From Durusdinium trenchii (taxonomy: Eukaryota; Sar; Dinophyceae; Suessiales; Symbiodiniaceae): a DNA stretch of 64,000 nt. Shown piece by piece: positions 44,220 to 52,815 of the stretch (position 1 is its first letter; each line of letters begins with the position of its first letter). Position numbers and translations under genes: made by a program. The notes below the pieces were generated by a model. The model was given only the letters and a program-made list of their open reading frames with translations, made no database searches and was not told the DNA's origin. Where the stretch lies: the NCBI GenBank assembly GCA_963970005.1, contig CAXAMN010028928.1, forward strand, positions 350,690 through 414,689. The letters are read 5' to 3'.

Positions 44220-44810
44220 CACCAGAGATAGCCTAAGTGGTTTTCTTAATACAAATTATATCAAATTATACGTTCACTAGTCAAGCGAGATTCTGTCAGC
44301 TGGAGAATGGAAGAACCGCCCGGCGAATGCGCAAGAAAGCCACATACTGCATACAACTTTCCGCAGTGGCTGGAAGAAATCCGCGCTTACACGTGGCCAC
44401 AACCAACCGGCTGTCGAACACAGGCCTCCCCTGCATCAGTCATCAGACAAAGGCACGTCCAAGGCCTGCTGAGGGCTGCTGCGCCACACTACCGTCTGCC
44501 GCTTGTCTGTCTAAACACTCTTGCGGACAATCTGAAGCGAGATCATTTGGCCACGACTCCTGGGCTAGTCAAGCGCTGTTTTGGGCTACACCCGGAGCAA
44601 GTGCAAAGACCGACCCTCTTGGAACAAGAAGCACTAACCAACCCCTCGCTTTCTGGCTGGGCGCTTCATTGTCGGCTCGCTGCTCTGCCAGCTGCTTGAG
44701 CAGCTACTTCGCGTTTTCAAACGCCCCATCAAGTGACGCAGACAGATCCATCACTCTTCCACCACAAAAGCTGCAAGTGCTGGTAAGCAGTTGCCGAGTA
44801 TGAGGGCACT
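44220..44810. other. No gene recognised
   Basis: A plus-strand frame at 44307-44699 is open for 130 codons with no recognisable domain. Confidence 0.3.
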
Positions 44811-44818
44811 GTCAAACC

Positions 44819-45500
44819 CTAATCTTCAAAGCACAGACTGCTACCTGCGGCCTCCAAATCCACCCTGTTGCGCCCTTGGAAAACAGATTTCTCGGCACAA
44901 ATCAACTTCAAACACGACCTCGCGCGGCACAAAACATTCTTTATTCTCTGCTGCTGTATGAAGCACAGGGGTGTCAAGGTTTCGTTGCACAGCGGTAGAC
45001 CTGGAAAGCTGGTTGGCATCAACTGCCTTCGCCATCTGCTGGCGCTCAAAGCAATCTAACTCCTGTGGCGCAACCTCTCCAAGCAATGCGAAAGCCCCCG
45101 AGTTGGCGCCCGCCAAGACTGAGTTGCATGAGTGCAGAAAAAGAAAATGAAGACCGCCATCTAACCAGTCAGCTTTCTCAAGAACACAGCCGCTGCAAAC
45201 TGCAAACCAAATAGCTGTCCTTCCATCTGTGTATTGGATTAGCACACAAAGACTATGAAACCACACAAACACTTAGCGAACATCTTCTGGTGCGCCTTTA
45301 AGTGCTCGGTGCGGTAGACAGAAGTTTCTGCAATTCTACAGGATGTCTGCCATCTTTCCCCATCTTTTTCATGTAAAAACTCTTGACAAAAAATTGACCT
45401 TTTGATGAGCTCGCTTTGGTGACTAAGGCGACAGCCAACAAATCGATGAAACCTGGGCACTTCGCTTCGCGCTTAGCCGCTGGCGGCTGCATGATGACGT
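44819..45500 (-). pseudogene. Coding remnant, possibly ankyrin-repeat type
   Basis: Minus-strand fragments include YTDGRTAIWFAVCSGC and RNLDTPVLHTAAENKECF. Both are close to the DGRTALHLA and TPLHxAA phrases of ankyrin repeats. They are separated by stops and frame changes. Upstream pieces (FVKSFYMKKMGKDGRHPVEL) look coding but are unrecognised. Confidence 0.3.
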
Positions 45501-45617
45501 GAAATTGTATTGGTCAAAGGCTCTTTTGCTGCCCGGTCATCTGATCTCGCGGCATGTCCTTCGGAAGCGCTTTGTACTCCTCGAGCACCCTGCAGGCCAC
45601 TCCCATTCTAGGTTGAT

Positions 45618-46232
45618 TTAGAGTCTGGTACTGGAACTCCGCGGCAAAGGGCCATAGAGGTTGATTGAACTCAACACGTGAAGTGACGCCGATTGAATTT
45701 TGGTGTGACGTTGAGGCTGAGGATGGGGTTGGGGTGGGGAAGGTTGAATGGGATTGGATTGAAACTGTGGTGGTTGTGAAGGTGGTGGTGGATTGTAACT
45801 GATGTCACGATGTGTGAGAGTGTATGAGAAGGGTAGTGTGTTGTAGGGGGTTGTTGGGACACCGCTGTGATGGATGGTGGGTGGGGCTGTGTTGGATGTG
45901 GAAGCCATTGAGGTTGTGCTGGATGAGGTATCGAAAGGGGAATTGGTTGATGTGCTGGTGGCAAGTGATATTGCGGTGGAGCTTGAGTTGTGGTAAATGC
46001 AACAGTATGCGAGTAGTAGGACACGGCGTTTGCAAGAATCAATCAATGCGGTGAGACTGTAAGGCTCAAATGATAGTCCAGGTAGCCGAAAACTGTAGCA
46101 ACAAGTTGGTGGTTCAAACGCAGAACAAGGTGAAAACTTGGATTGAAAGACTTGGAAGTTAAAAGAATTGGAACTCTTCGGGGTGAAACACATGTCAGAG
46201 AAGAATTCAGTGAGCTCTGCAGCAAATGTCAT
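45618..46232 (-). pseudogene. Proline/histidine-rich ORF1-like N-terminus
   Basis: Two overlapping frames are open. The more natural one (46042-45671) contains HPAQPQWLPHPTQPHPPS, close to QPLQPQWVPFPPQPHPQ at 34.1 kb. The sequence just upstream is also homologous to the 33.3-34.1 kb leader. It ends soon after in a stop, and no globular domain follows. A truncated 5' end of the same element type. Confidence 0.5.
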
Positions 46233-46750
46233 ACATACCGAGGGAGGTGAAACGATTTCCGTCAGTCACACTTCAAGCAAGAAAAGTCAACTTCGGCTTG
46301 AGGTCCAAGAAGGACTGTACAGTGGATTCTCTCCAGTGAAGGAGTAAGAGAGTCAGTAACGGCGCCCCCTTGGGGTTCACACAGCTTACGACAGTGGGAA
46401 GAAGCTGCGAATCACACTTAAGATGAGTGCTCCGCGGAGCTGCAGTTCAGAGATGCGCGGTGAGCATTAACAATTTAGAGTTAGCTACTGCAATACCAGT
46501 CTAAGAGCGCTCAAGCCTCAACCTGTAAAATGGCCCTGCGAGGAACGGAAAAAGTGAATGAGTCCGCCTAAACAGTATAGTTTAACTTCAAGCTTGAAAA
46601 ATTGGCAGGTACGCAGCTGGACGTCTCCAACTGTATCACAGGTGACTGATGAGCGTCTTTGTTTGCGCCGGTCTCATCAGCAGCCCCGGTGCCCCCGGCT
46701 GGGAAGGCAGAGAAGATAGGTCCCCTGGAAACGGGGTTTGACACACACAA
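46233..46750 (-). promoter_or_regulatory. 5' leader of the element (unit F)
   Basis: Reading on the minus strand: (TG)n, 'caaaccccgtttcc', motif copy F, 'aatgctcaccgcg', then 'cgcagcttcttcccact'. This is the same order as unit B at 33.3-34.1 kb. Confidence 0.5.
46615..46699 (-). ncRNA. Pseudoknotted RNA motif, copy F
   Basis: P0 GCCGG/CCTGC with one mismatch. P1 GCACCGG/CCGGCGC with one mismatch. P2 CTGATGAG/CTCATCAG. P3 CAGTTGGA-gacg-TCCAGCTG. Linker variant AACAAAGA. The most diverged copy, but P2 and P3 still pair. Confidence 0.65.
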
Positions 46751-46767
46751 ACTTCACTCACAATACA

Positions 46768-47146
46768 CACACTCTGACATTGGTTTTCAGTTAACTCAAT
46801 TGCCACGATGGGAAGGAAGGTGAAGAACGGTAAGGTGAAGAGTCCGCAAAACTTGTAGATGTTTGAACAAACTGTTTTGAAGTCTGCAGAAATCACTAAA
46901 TGCACGGTGCAGCTGCAGAAACGCGGTGGGAAAGGTTTGGGGGTAGCATCATGAAACACCATGGAAACAAAAAGCGAGAGTGGACAGCTTGTCAACAGTT
47001 GAAGAAAGCAGGTACGTAGTTCTGGCGTCCCAGAACTATGTCACTGTGCGACAGATGCGTCTTCATTGGCTGGAGACATCTGAAGCACACTCCAGCCCCC
47101 TGCGTGTAAGCACCCTTCGGAACAGGGGTTGACACACACACACACG
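46768..47146 (-). repeat. Terminal-repeat-like unit E
   Basis: Direct duplicate of 47899-47924 plus 48544-48870, about 99% identical by eye. Its empty junction TTTTCAGTTAACTCAATTG at 46783-46802 shows the state before the 619-bp insertion in the other copy. Confidence 0.85.
47008..47103 (-). ncRNA. Pseudoknotted RNA motif, copy E
   Basis: P0 GCAGG/CCTGC. P1 GGCTGGAG/CTCCAGCC. P2 TGTGC+CAGATG with CATCTG+GCACA. Linker AATGAAGA. P3 TAGTTCTGG-gacg-CCAGAACTA, then GTACCTGC. Confidence 0.75.
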
Positions 47147-47540
47147 GTGCCGCTTTGCGGCGCTCGTGCCAAGAACCTGAATAGGTACCTAAAAAGCCTT
47201 AGAAACAAAAGAAAAAAACAGAGAAAGAGCAGCGCTAAGAGGTCAAGAGAGAAAAGTAGGTGTAGGAAAAAGTGAATACTTGGCCCTTGACTGGGGTAGG
47301 GAAACGAGCCTCAAGAGCAACCTAAAAAGCCTGAGAGAAAGCCCAAGAAACGACCAAAAGCGCAAGAAGGAAAGCGGGGGGGAGCAGGGAGGTGTATGTA
47401 CATGTGTGTGTCCGTGTGTGTGTATGAATACTTAGCACTGTAGAGTTACTGACTACTTAGCAGAAGCGAATTACGTGCAATAGTTAGGGAGCGGGACTTT
47501 AGTCTTAAACCGCCCGGGTAGAGAAGAATAGAAAAGGGAC

Positions 47541-47594
47541 AACAGAGGGAAAGGTACCGACACACAAGTGTGCCGAGTACCATTTCCCTCTGTT
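47541..47594. other. Long hairpin
   Basis: AACAGAGGGAAAGGTAC pairs with GTACC(a)TTTCCCTCTGTT, one bulged A. The interior also pairs, as CG-a-CACAC / GTGTG-c-CG around a two-base turn, so nearly the whole 54 bases can fold back. Role unknown. Confidence 0.75.
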
Positions 47595-47662
47595 ACCCTA
47601 ATTAGGTAGGGAGTAGAACTCGGCGGGGGGGGGTTGGGAGACCTGCCTCAAGTGGGGCGAAT

Positions 47663-47765
47663 TTCCGTTTTTAAGCCCGGCGGCTATCAAATCCGTTTTT
47701 TAGCCCGGCGGCTGTGATTGCAAGTTGATGGTATTCCATCGTTTATAGCCCGGCGGCTCGAAAGT
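47663..47765. repeat. Three copies of tccgtttttaagcccggcggct
   Basis: The words begin at about 47663, 47692 and 47737, spaced 29 and ~46 bases. Each ends in AGCCCGGCGGCT. Confidence 0.8.
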
Positions 47766-47924
47766 CCGTTAATTCAGTTATATAAGTGGAAAACGTGGAG
47801 TCAGTTATAAGAAAGAAAAACCGATGCTTTCCGGAATGATAACAGCACCTCCTTTCGGAGGGTCACACCCAGCACCCAAGTGGGAAGACTGAGCGGCTCA
47901 CACTCTGACATTGGTTTTCAGTTA

Positions 47925-48543
47925 TACTAGGTTCTGATGTCTTGGGACTTGTGGCCTCTAGTGAGAAAGGACTTCAGCCCAGAAGTCCTAGGTCATCTGA
48001 GTATTCACTGGTTTGATTTTGCATATACATTTACATGACTTGGGAGTAGGGGACACATGGAACGCTTATGTCATAAGTTGCGTTGTCCACGCAGGTGCTG
48101 GTATTTATTTTTTTTATGTTTGGGTTTGGGAGGCTGGCACGGTCTTGAGCGGCATCTTACTTGAAGCTTGGGACTTGTGGGCTCTAGTGAAAAAGGACCT
48201 AGGACAAACTTCAGGACACATGACCTAGGACTAGTGGACTGAGGCTGGTTTGCATGAAAAAAACACGTTCTAGAAGTTTCCAGACTGTCTACACCTCTCA
48301 GCCTTCACGTTTCTTCAGCTCCTGCAGCTGTACTGGAGGTGCTGACACAAGTCTCACGACACACAACTGCACACAAAAACAAAGGTTAGCCTCAGGTTTT
48401 TATGAGGTGGTCTTGCACTAACGTGTTTTTGGCTTTGGTAAAGTGATGACTTGGGAGTTGCAGGACATGTTCATAGAGAGATGACATAGACCTTGTTGAT
48501 TTCAGCACGCGCTTTACAACTCCTTAGTCACCAGAGCTCAGTA
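47925..48543. mobile_element. 619-bp non-autonomous TA-inserting element (MITE-like)
   Basis: Unit E' reads TTTTCAGT-TA, then 619 bases from TACTAGGTTCTG to GAGCTCAGTA, then TA-ACTCAATTG. Unit E at 46783-46802 has the same flanks joined with a single TA. Hence insertion at TA with TA duplication. The ends are imperfect inverted repeats (11 of 15 positions). It has no transposase. The TA target suggests the Tc1/mariner group. Internally it has two copies of 'gggacttgtggcctctagtga' (47948, 48171). Confidence 0.8.
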
Positions 48544-48759
48544 TAACTCAATTGCCACGATGGGAAGGAAGGTGAAGAACGGTAAGGTGAAGAGTCCGCA
48601 AAACTTGTAGATGTTTGAACAAACTGTTTTGAAGTCTGCAGAAATCACTAAATGCACGGTGCAGCTGCAGAAACGCGGTGGGAAAGGTTTGGGGGTAGTA
48701 TCATGAAACACCATGGAAACAAAAAGCGAGAGTGGACAGCTTGTCAACAGTTGAAGAAA

Positions 48760-48855
48760 GCAGGTACGTAGTTCTGGCGCCCCAGAACTATGTCACTGTG
48801 CGACAGATGCGTCTTCATTGGCTGGAGACATCTGAAGCACACGCCAGCCCCCTAC
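48760..48855 (-). ncRNA. Pseudoknotted RNA motif, copy E'
   Basis: As copy E but with P0 GTAGG/CCTGC (kept by a G-U pair), one mismatch in P1 (GGCTGGCG/CTCCAGCC) and a GGCG loop on P3. Confidence 0.7.
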
Positions 48856-48871
48856 CGTAACAGGGGTTGAC

Positions 48872-49316
48872 ACACACACTTAGGATAGGGTGTACTGAAC
48901 TGACAGGGGTGCCACACGCCGGCCTAGGGTTCCAATTCCTAAGGGTACAGGTAAGGAAACCTAAAGGAAGAGGAGGTCCATCCAGCGGAGGTCCCAAAGG
49001 TTTCAGGTGGCCAGCAATTCCAAAAGAAAACGCCGATCGAGCGGACGACAAGGTGACGACGTACGTGCAGAAAAGCCAAGTTCATCGCCGCTGCAGTAGC
49101 CCTTTACTGAAGGAAACAACGAAGTAGACAGCTTTTGCCGTACTTAGGTTCTCAAAAGCAGGTACACCAGGTTGATCAGACCTGGTTTCCACCATCACGC
49201 ATAGCTTCGTTGGCATGCGTTTGCGTGATGGCCGCATGCCCCCTGCTATGGTAAAACTCGAAAGAAAGAAAGCAAGCAGAACAAATCCAAGAGGATCCCT
49301 ATGATTCCAAGGGTTA
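48872..49316 (-). repeat. Terminal-repeat-like unit D
   Basis: On the minus strand it begins TAACCCTTGGAATCATAGGG and ends with 'ggccggcgtgtggcacc' and 'gttcagtacac'. It shares both ends with unit A at 31471-31850 but has a diverged middle, so it is a different subfamily of the same unit. Confidence 0.7.
49158..49246 (-). ncRNA. Pseudoknotted RNA motif, copy D
   Basis: P0 GCAGG/CCTGC. P1 GGCATGCG/CGCATGCC. P2 CCATCACGCA/TGCGTGATGG without a bulge. Linker AACGAAGC. P3 ACCAGGT-ctgatca-ACCTGGT. Confidence 0.75.
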
Positions 49317-49325
49317 CACACACAC

Positions 49326-49343
49326 GCCTCCCCGAAGGGAGGC
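49326..49343. other. TTCG-loop hairpin at unit boundary (minus strand)
   Basis: Inverse copy of the hairpin at 32910-32927, again between the end of an element and (TG)n. Confidence 0.85.
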
Positions 49344-49483
49344 AAGATTTTAAGCTCCGCGCCAAGAGTGGGGTGAGACTAGGTGAATCGACGGATCTCA
49401 CGGTAGGTCTGATAGGCAGTCAATGGTAGTCGGAGTTGACCAATGGCATCATCATGAAGGCGGGGAGCGACTGTATGGAGCGG

Positions 49484-49927
49484 TCAATAGGGAAAAGGAA
49501 CGGATTCACGGGGGTATTCAGTGGCAAGTCCCTGTGGGCGTACTCGTCGTGAGTTGACAAAGTAGAGGACGAGGTCTTCGAGGGTGCATGTATGTGGGAC
49601 TTCCCATACGCGAGAATCACCAGTCGAGGGAAGAGCCATCCAGAAAGCCGTACGATGTTGACCTAAGCGGGAGTATATCACATCTTTGAGATCATCAACC
49701 GTGTACTCCTTGGTTTCAAGCTGCTGCCAGTCTAGGGTCACAGTGATGTAGTTCAGGGGTTGATAGACGAGCAAGCTGACATCCAATTCGAAGCGAACGG
49801 TAGAAAGGTCAGGAACCATGTCCAGTGTTTCGATGGGTTGACGAACTTCACTCCAAGAAGTACGAGATGTAGGAATCATGTGCGTCAAAGGCTCAGGTAC
49901 GCGAAGACCCGGGGACGAAATCATCAA
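49484..49927 (-). CDS. Hypothetical ORF, last of a same-strand array
   Basis: 147 codons with good composition: LDMVPDLSTVRFELDVSLLV, ITVTLDWQQLETKEYTVDDL and TCTLEDLVLYFVNSRRVRPQ. No domain recognised. A pyrimidine-rich stretch with 'ttcttcaccgcag' lies about 60 bases upstream of the start. Its stop is ~140 bases from the TTCG hairpin that begins the repeat units. Confidence 0.4.
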   Translation of the reverse strand: MMISSPGLRVPEPLTHMIPTSRTSWSEVRQPIETLDMVPDLSTVRFELDVSLLVYQPLNYITVTLDWQQLETKEYTVDDLKDVIYSRLGQHRTAFWMALPSTGDSRVWEVPHTCTLEDLVLYFVNSRRVRPQGLATEYPRESVPFPY

Positions 49928-50165
49928 TCAGGGTGCAGGATGTGAGAGTAGCAAAGGGAGCAGTGGGAGGGATAGGAGCCAGTGGCTGCGGTGAAGAACG
50001 GTCAAAAGTACATATGAGTAAGTGAAAAGTAGAAAGAGGAGAAAGAGGAGAAGGAACATCTAAACGAGAAAGAAGAAAGGCAAAGAACTTTTCACTGCGT
50101 AGCGAAGAGAATCTTGTGCTCAGGGAAGCTGCGACGGCCTCAACCTGAAGTTGAGAGCATGGAAA

Positions 50166-51146
50166 TCAATCTCGAGGGCGATCAGTAGGAAAGGGAGGGT
50201 CCAAAGTATGCTGAGACTCAGTCGAGGTGGAATTCAACGACATAGATCCTGAATCGGGTAGGGGAAGTGGAAGACCGGTGCCTCCGCTGATAGGATCAGT
50301 AGTGGAAGTGTGGTCAGGCGGGGCCGAAGAAGCTGCGATGGAATGGCCCGGATGGGCGGCAGGATCCTCTGGTTGGCAAGCTTGGTGAAGTTCATCACGG
50401 TACGTATTGAGGGTGTGGACAACCCCGCTAATGAGTTGTTCTTGCTGTGGAGCAGGTAGGCCCTGGAGCATAGGTACCTTGGAAACATCAAGCTGCGAGA
50501 AATTCTGCAAGAGGGCTTCAATTTGATACTGTACGCTGAGATGTTCCAGATTGTCCACAGACTGTCTCTTTTGGCCTCTGCGGGGAGCCGGTGTGTGGCT
50601 AAGTTGATGGGCGGCTGCGAGGCGTTCTTCCTCAGCACGAAGGGCGGCTTCGTATTGCTCGCATTGGTTCCTGATGGAGAGACTTTGTGTGGCAGAAAGC
50701 ACGAGTTGCCAACCCCGGGTGCCCCACACACGTGAGTATATCGAAGGCCAGTGAGAAGCGGGGCGATCGTCGATAAAGTAACCGGTTGCAGATTTGTAAT
50801 ATTCAATGTCATCGTGGTCCCAGGGAAGGGTCTTGTGGTGGAACCAAGCGCGATAGAATCAATAGCGTGTCTGGTGGGATCGGCGACAGGCCCATTCCTC
50901 AACCGGTTCAGCGACAGGCCAAGCTCCGTGGGTTGAATTGTGAATTTGGCGGGCATAGTTGGTGTAGTCCTCGTTGTATTGGTTCTCGGAGCGAGGGGTG
51001 CTCGTCAATAGAGCAGGGTCGGCAGGAGGCGTGAAGTCAGCCGGGTGGTCCTGGTGTGAGAGGCTGCCATTAGGAGGAACTTGTGTCGGAAAGGAATCTT
51101 CCGAAGGGACACGAACATCTTCTGGTTGAAGGTCCATATTTTCCAT
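50166..51146 (-). pseudogene. Hypothetical ORF with one in-frame TGA
   Basis: ATG at 51146 (MENMDLQPEDVRVPSEDSF). The frame is open to 50166 except for TGA at 50859-50861. After it, coding composition continues in the same frame (DDIEYYKSATGYFIDDRPAS), then a coiled-coil segment (NQCEQYEAALRAEEERLAAA) and a Pro/Ser/Thr-rich tail. The start follows 'ttcttccgcag'. One nonsense change is the simplest explanation; a recoded stop cannot be excluded from one copy. Confidence 0.45.
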
Positions 51147-51329
51147 GTCAAGCAAAAGGTAGGGGGAAATATACCGACGTGGAACCAAAAGGCTGCGGAA
51201 GAATCAAGAAGAAGTAATGGTTGCAGTTAAGTGAAAGTTCATGGCGATCCGTCAAAAGGAGCCAAATGGGTAATGGGTTTTTTCCGGAAGCAGCGAGTCG
51301 AGGAGATGAGTGTGAATTATTAAATTAAA

Positions 51330-51659
51330 TTAAGGCTTTGCCTCAGGTAGTCGAAACGGACGTGATGGTCGGGGGATCAGAAAAGGTATCTCCTCGCCGT
51401 TGAGCTTGACAAGTAGTCCTACCAACGGTCGAGCCGAGTTTGGAGTAGAGTCATGCGAAAGTATTGTGGTCGCCGTGGGTGTACTCGTACTCGATGGATG
51501 CGAGGAGGTAGAGGTAGTCCGCAATGATGTAGGAGGTTCTGTCGGACGAGCTTTCTTAGGGAAGGTAGTGGAGATGAGGATAGGTTCATCTGAATCCCGA
51601 AGATAGGAGGCCGTGGACGGGCGAGAACGTCTGATACCTGTAGCGGGTGAATTGGACAT
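51330..51659 (-). CDS. Hypothetical Ser/Thr/Pro-rich ORF
   Basis: ATG at 51659 (MSNSPATGIRRSRPSTASYL). Mostly low complexity, with a more ordered end (VGLLVKLNGEEIPFLI). Part of the same-strand array. Confidence 0.35.
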   Translation of the reverse strand: MSNSPATGIRRSRPSTASYLRDSDEPILISTTFPKKARPTEPPTSLRTTSTSSHPSSTSTPTATTILSHDSTPNSARPLVGLLVKLNGEEIPFLIPRPSRPFRLPEAKP

Positions 51660-51898
51660 GGGTCGCGTCAAAAGTGCGAGAGCGAAGGCGGTGAGACTAA
51701 TCTTGGGCCAATAGGCTGAAATGACAGAGGCGTGGGAAAAGTCCAACATAATACTGAAAACAGGCAACCAAGTGCTCGAAATGAAAGATTGGAGCCAAAT
51801 ATGGAGCAAAATGGCAGTAAAACCGAAAGGAAGGTAAAGTCAGCGAAGGCCGTTTTCCGGTATATGTGAGGCGGTGAGTCAAAATTCAAAGGTGAATG

Positions 51899-52330
51899 TC
51901 AGGATGTAGCCAGCCGTTGTAGTTCAAGAAGTTCAGCCCAACGAGCACGGATTTGGGATTCTGGGCGCTGCATTTTCTTGGCGATGTAGCGCCAACTGGG
52001 TCGAAGTCGTTCATTGCATTTGAGGCTGAGGAGGAGGTCGTCATCTTTGGCGCTCCAATCGTCTTCCCAAGAGGTGTCTGAGTGGGGGCGAGGGGAGTCA
52101 GGAAGAACGGAAGGAGAGGGGAAGGGAGAGGGGGGAAGGTGAGCGGCGTTTGCGGGGACGGGAGGGAAGGGGGCCATGGGGGGCAGAAGAGACAAGTGAA
52201 CAGGAAGGGGAGGGGGAGGGGGGGAGGCTCCTGCCCCTCCAGACCACCTGCTAGTCCGGCATCGCCGCTGTTTCAAACCACCACGAGACCCTCTATCAGC
52301 TGGGCACCTTGTGCAAAACCGGTACTTCAT
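51899..52330 (-). CDS. Myb/SANT-like DNA-binding protein
   Basis: 143 codons. The first 35 residues are basic with several Cys, then a Pro-rich linker. Residues ~88-138 read WEDDWSAKDDDLLLSLKCNE and RPSWRYIAKKMQRPESQIRA and RWAELLEL: the three-helix Myb/SANT pattern W...D/E-D..L......W..IA..M.R...Q...RW. Such domains bind DNA. In a retroelement they could guide target choice, or this may be a captured host gene. It sits between the array ORFs, in the same orientation as the EN-RT gene. Confidence 0.55.
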   Translation of the reverse strand: MKYRFCTRCPADRGSRGGLKQRRCRTSRWSGGAGASPPPPPLPVHLSLLPPMAPFPPVPANAAHLPPSPFPSPSVLPDSPRPHSDTSWEDDWSAKDDDLLLSLKCNERLRPSWRYIAKKMQRPESQIRARWAELLELQRLATS

Positions 52331-52339
52331 TCAGCGCTC

Positions 52340-52702
52340 TCACAGATCGCCGTCACCTACATCATCAGCTGGGCTGCGTACTCCCCCTGCCCTCCCCTCC
52401 TCCCCTGCTTTCTGCCCCCCCCCCCTCCACCTTTCACCCCGCCTCCTCACCTGTCCCTTCTCCTCTTCCCGCCGATGTCGCCCTCTCTTCTCAACCCCCA
52501 CGCTCTGTTCCTCCTTCGCCCGCTCTCTCCCCTCCTGACTTCGCCTACCCACCTCCTTCCTCTCAGGCTCCGGTGTCATGTCCAGAGTAGAGGCGGCGTC
52601 CGGGTTTTGAATCATGTCCACCAATAATCGAAGTGCAACAATGACGATGTTGAGTTGCGTCGCAATGGTGGAGACCAGGTCAGAGGTAGTCGATTGTGAC
52701 AT
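52340..52702 (-). CDS. Hypothetical ORF, charged C-terminus
   Basis: ATG at 52702 (MSQSTTSDLVSTIATQLNIV). A hydrophobic-helical N-terminus is followed by an Arg/Glu-rich tail. The upstream sequence has a long T/C tract ending 'cctttcag' about 50 bases before the ATG. Confidence 0.4.
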   Translation of the reverse strand: MSQSTTSDLVSTIATQLNIVIVALRLLVDMIQNPDAASTLDMTPEPERKEVGRRSQEGRERAKEEQSVGVEKRGRHRREEEKGQVRRRGERWRGGGQKAGEEGRAGGVRSPADDVGDGDL

Positions 52703-52815
52703 GGTCGAGGTATAACAGAAAGGTTGAGGAACACGCCTTTGAGCCGAGAAGCTGAAAGGAAGAGAGGTAAAAGGAAAGAAAAAGGGAGATGGAAATTGCT
52801 GGAAACAATAGATGA

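Larger units (their letters stand above)
47899..48870 (-). repeat. Terminal-repeat-like unit E' (interrupted)
   Basis: Copy of unit E split by the 619-bp insertion at 47925-48543. Differences from unit E are a handful of substitutions plus a deletion near 48841. Confidence 0.8.

Noticed and set aside
43585..44231. 206-codon Phe/Cys/Val-rich ORF resembling a membrane protein
   Set aside because: Encoded by T-rich low-complexity DNA; the hydrophobicity is compositional.
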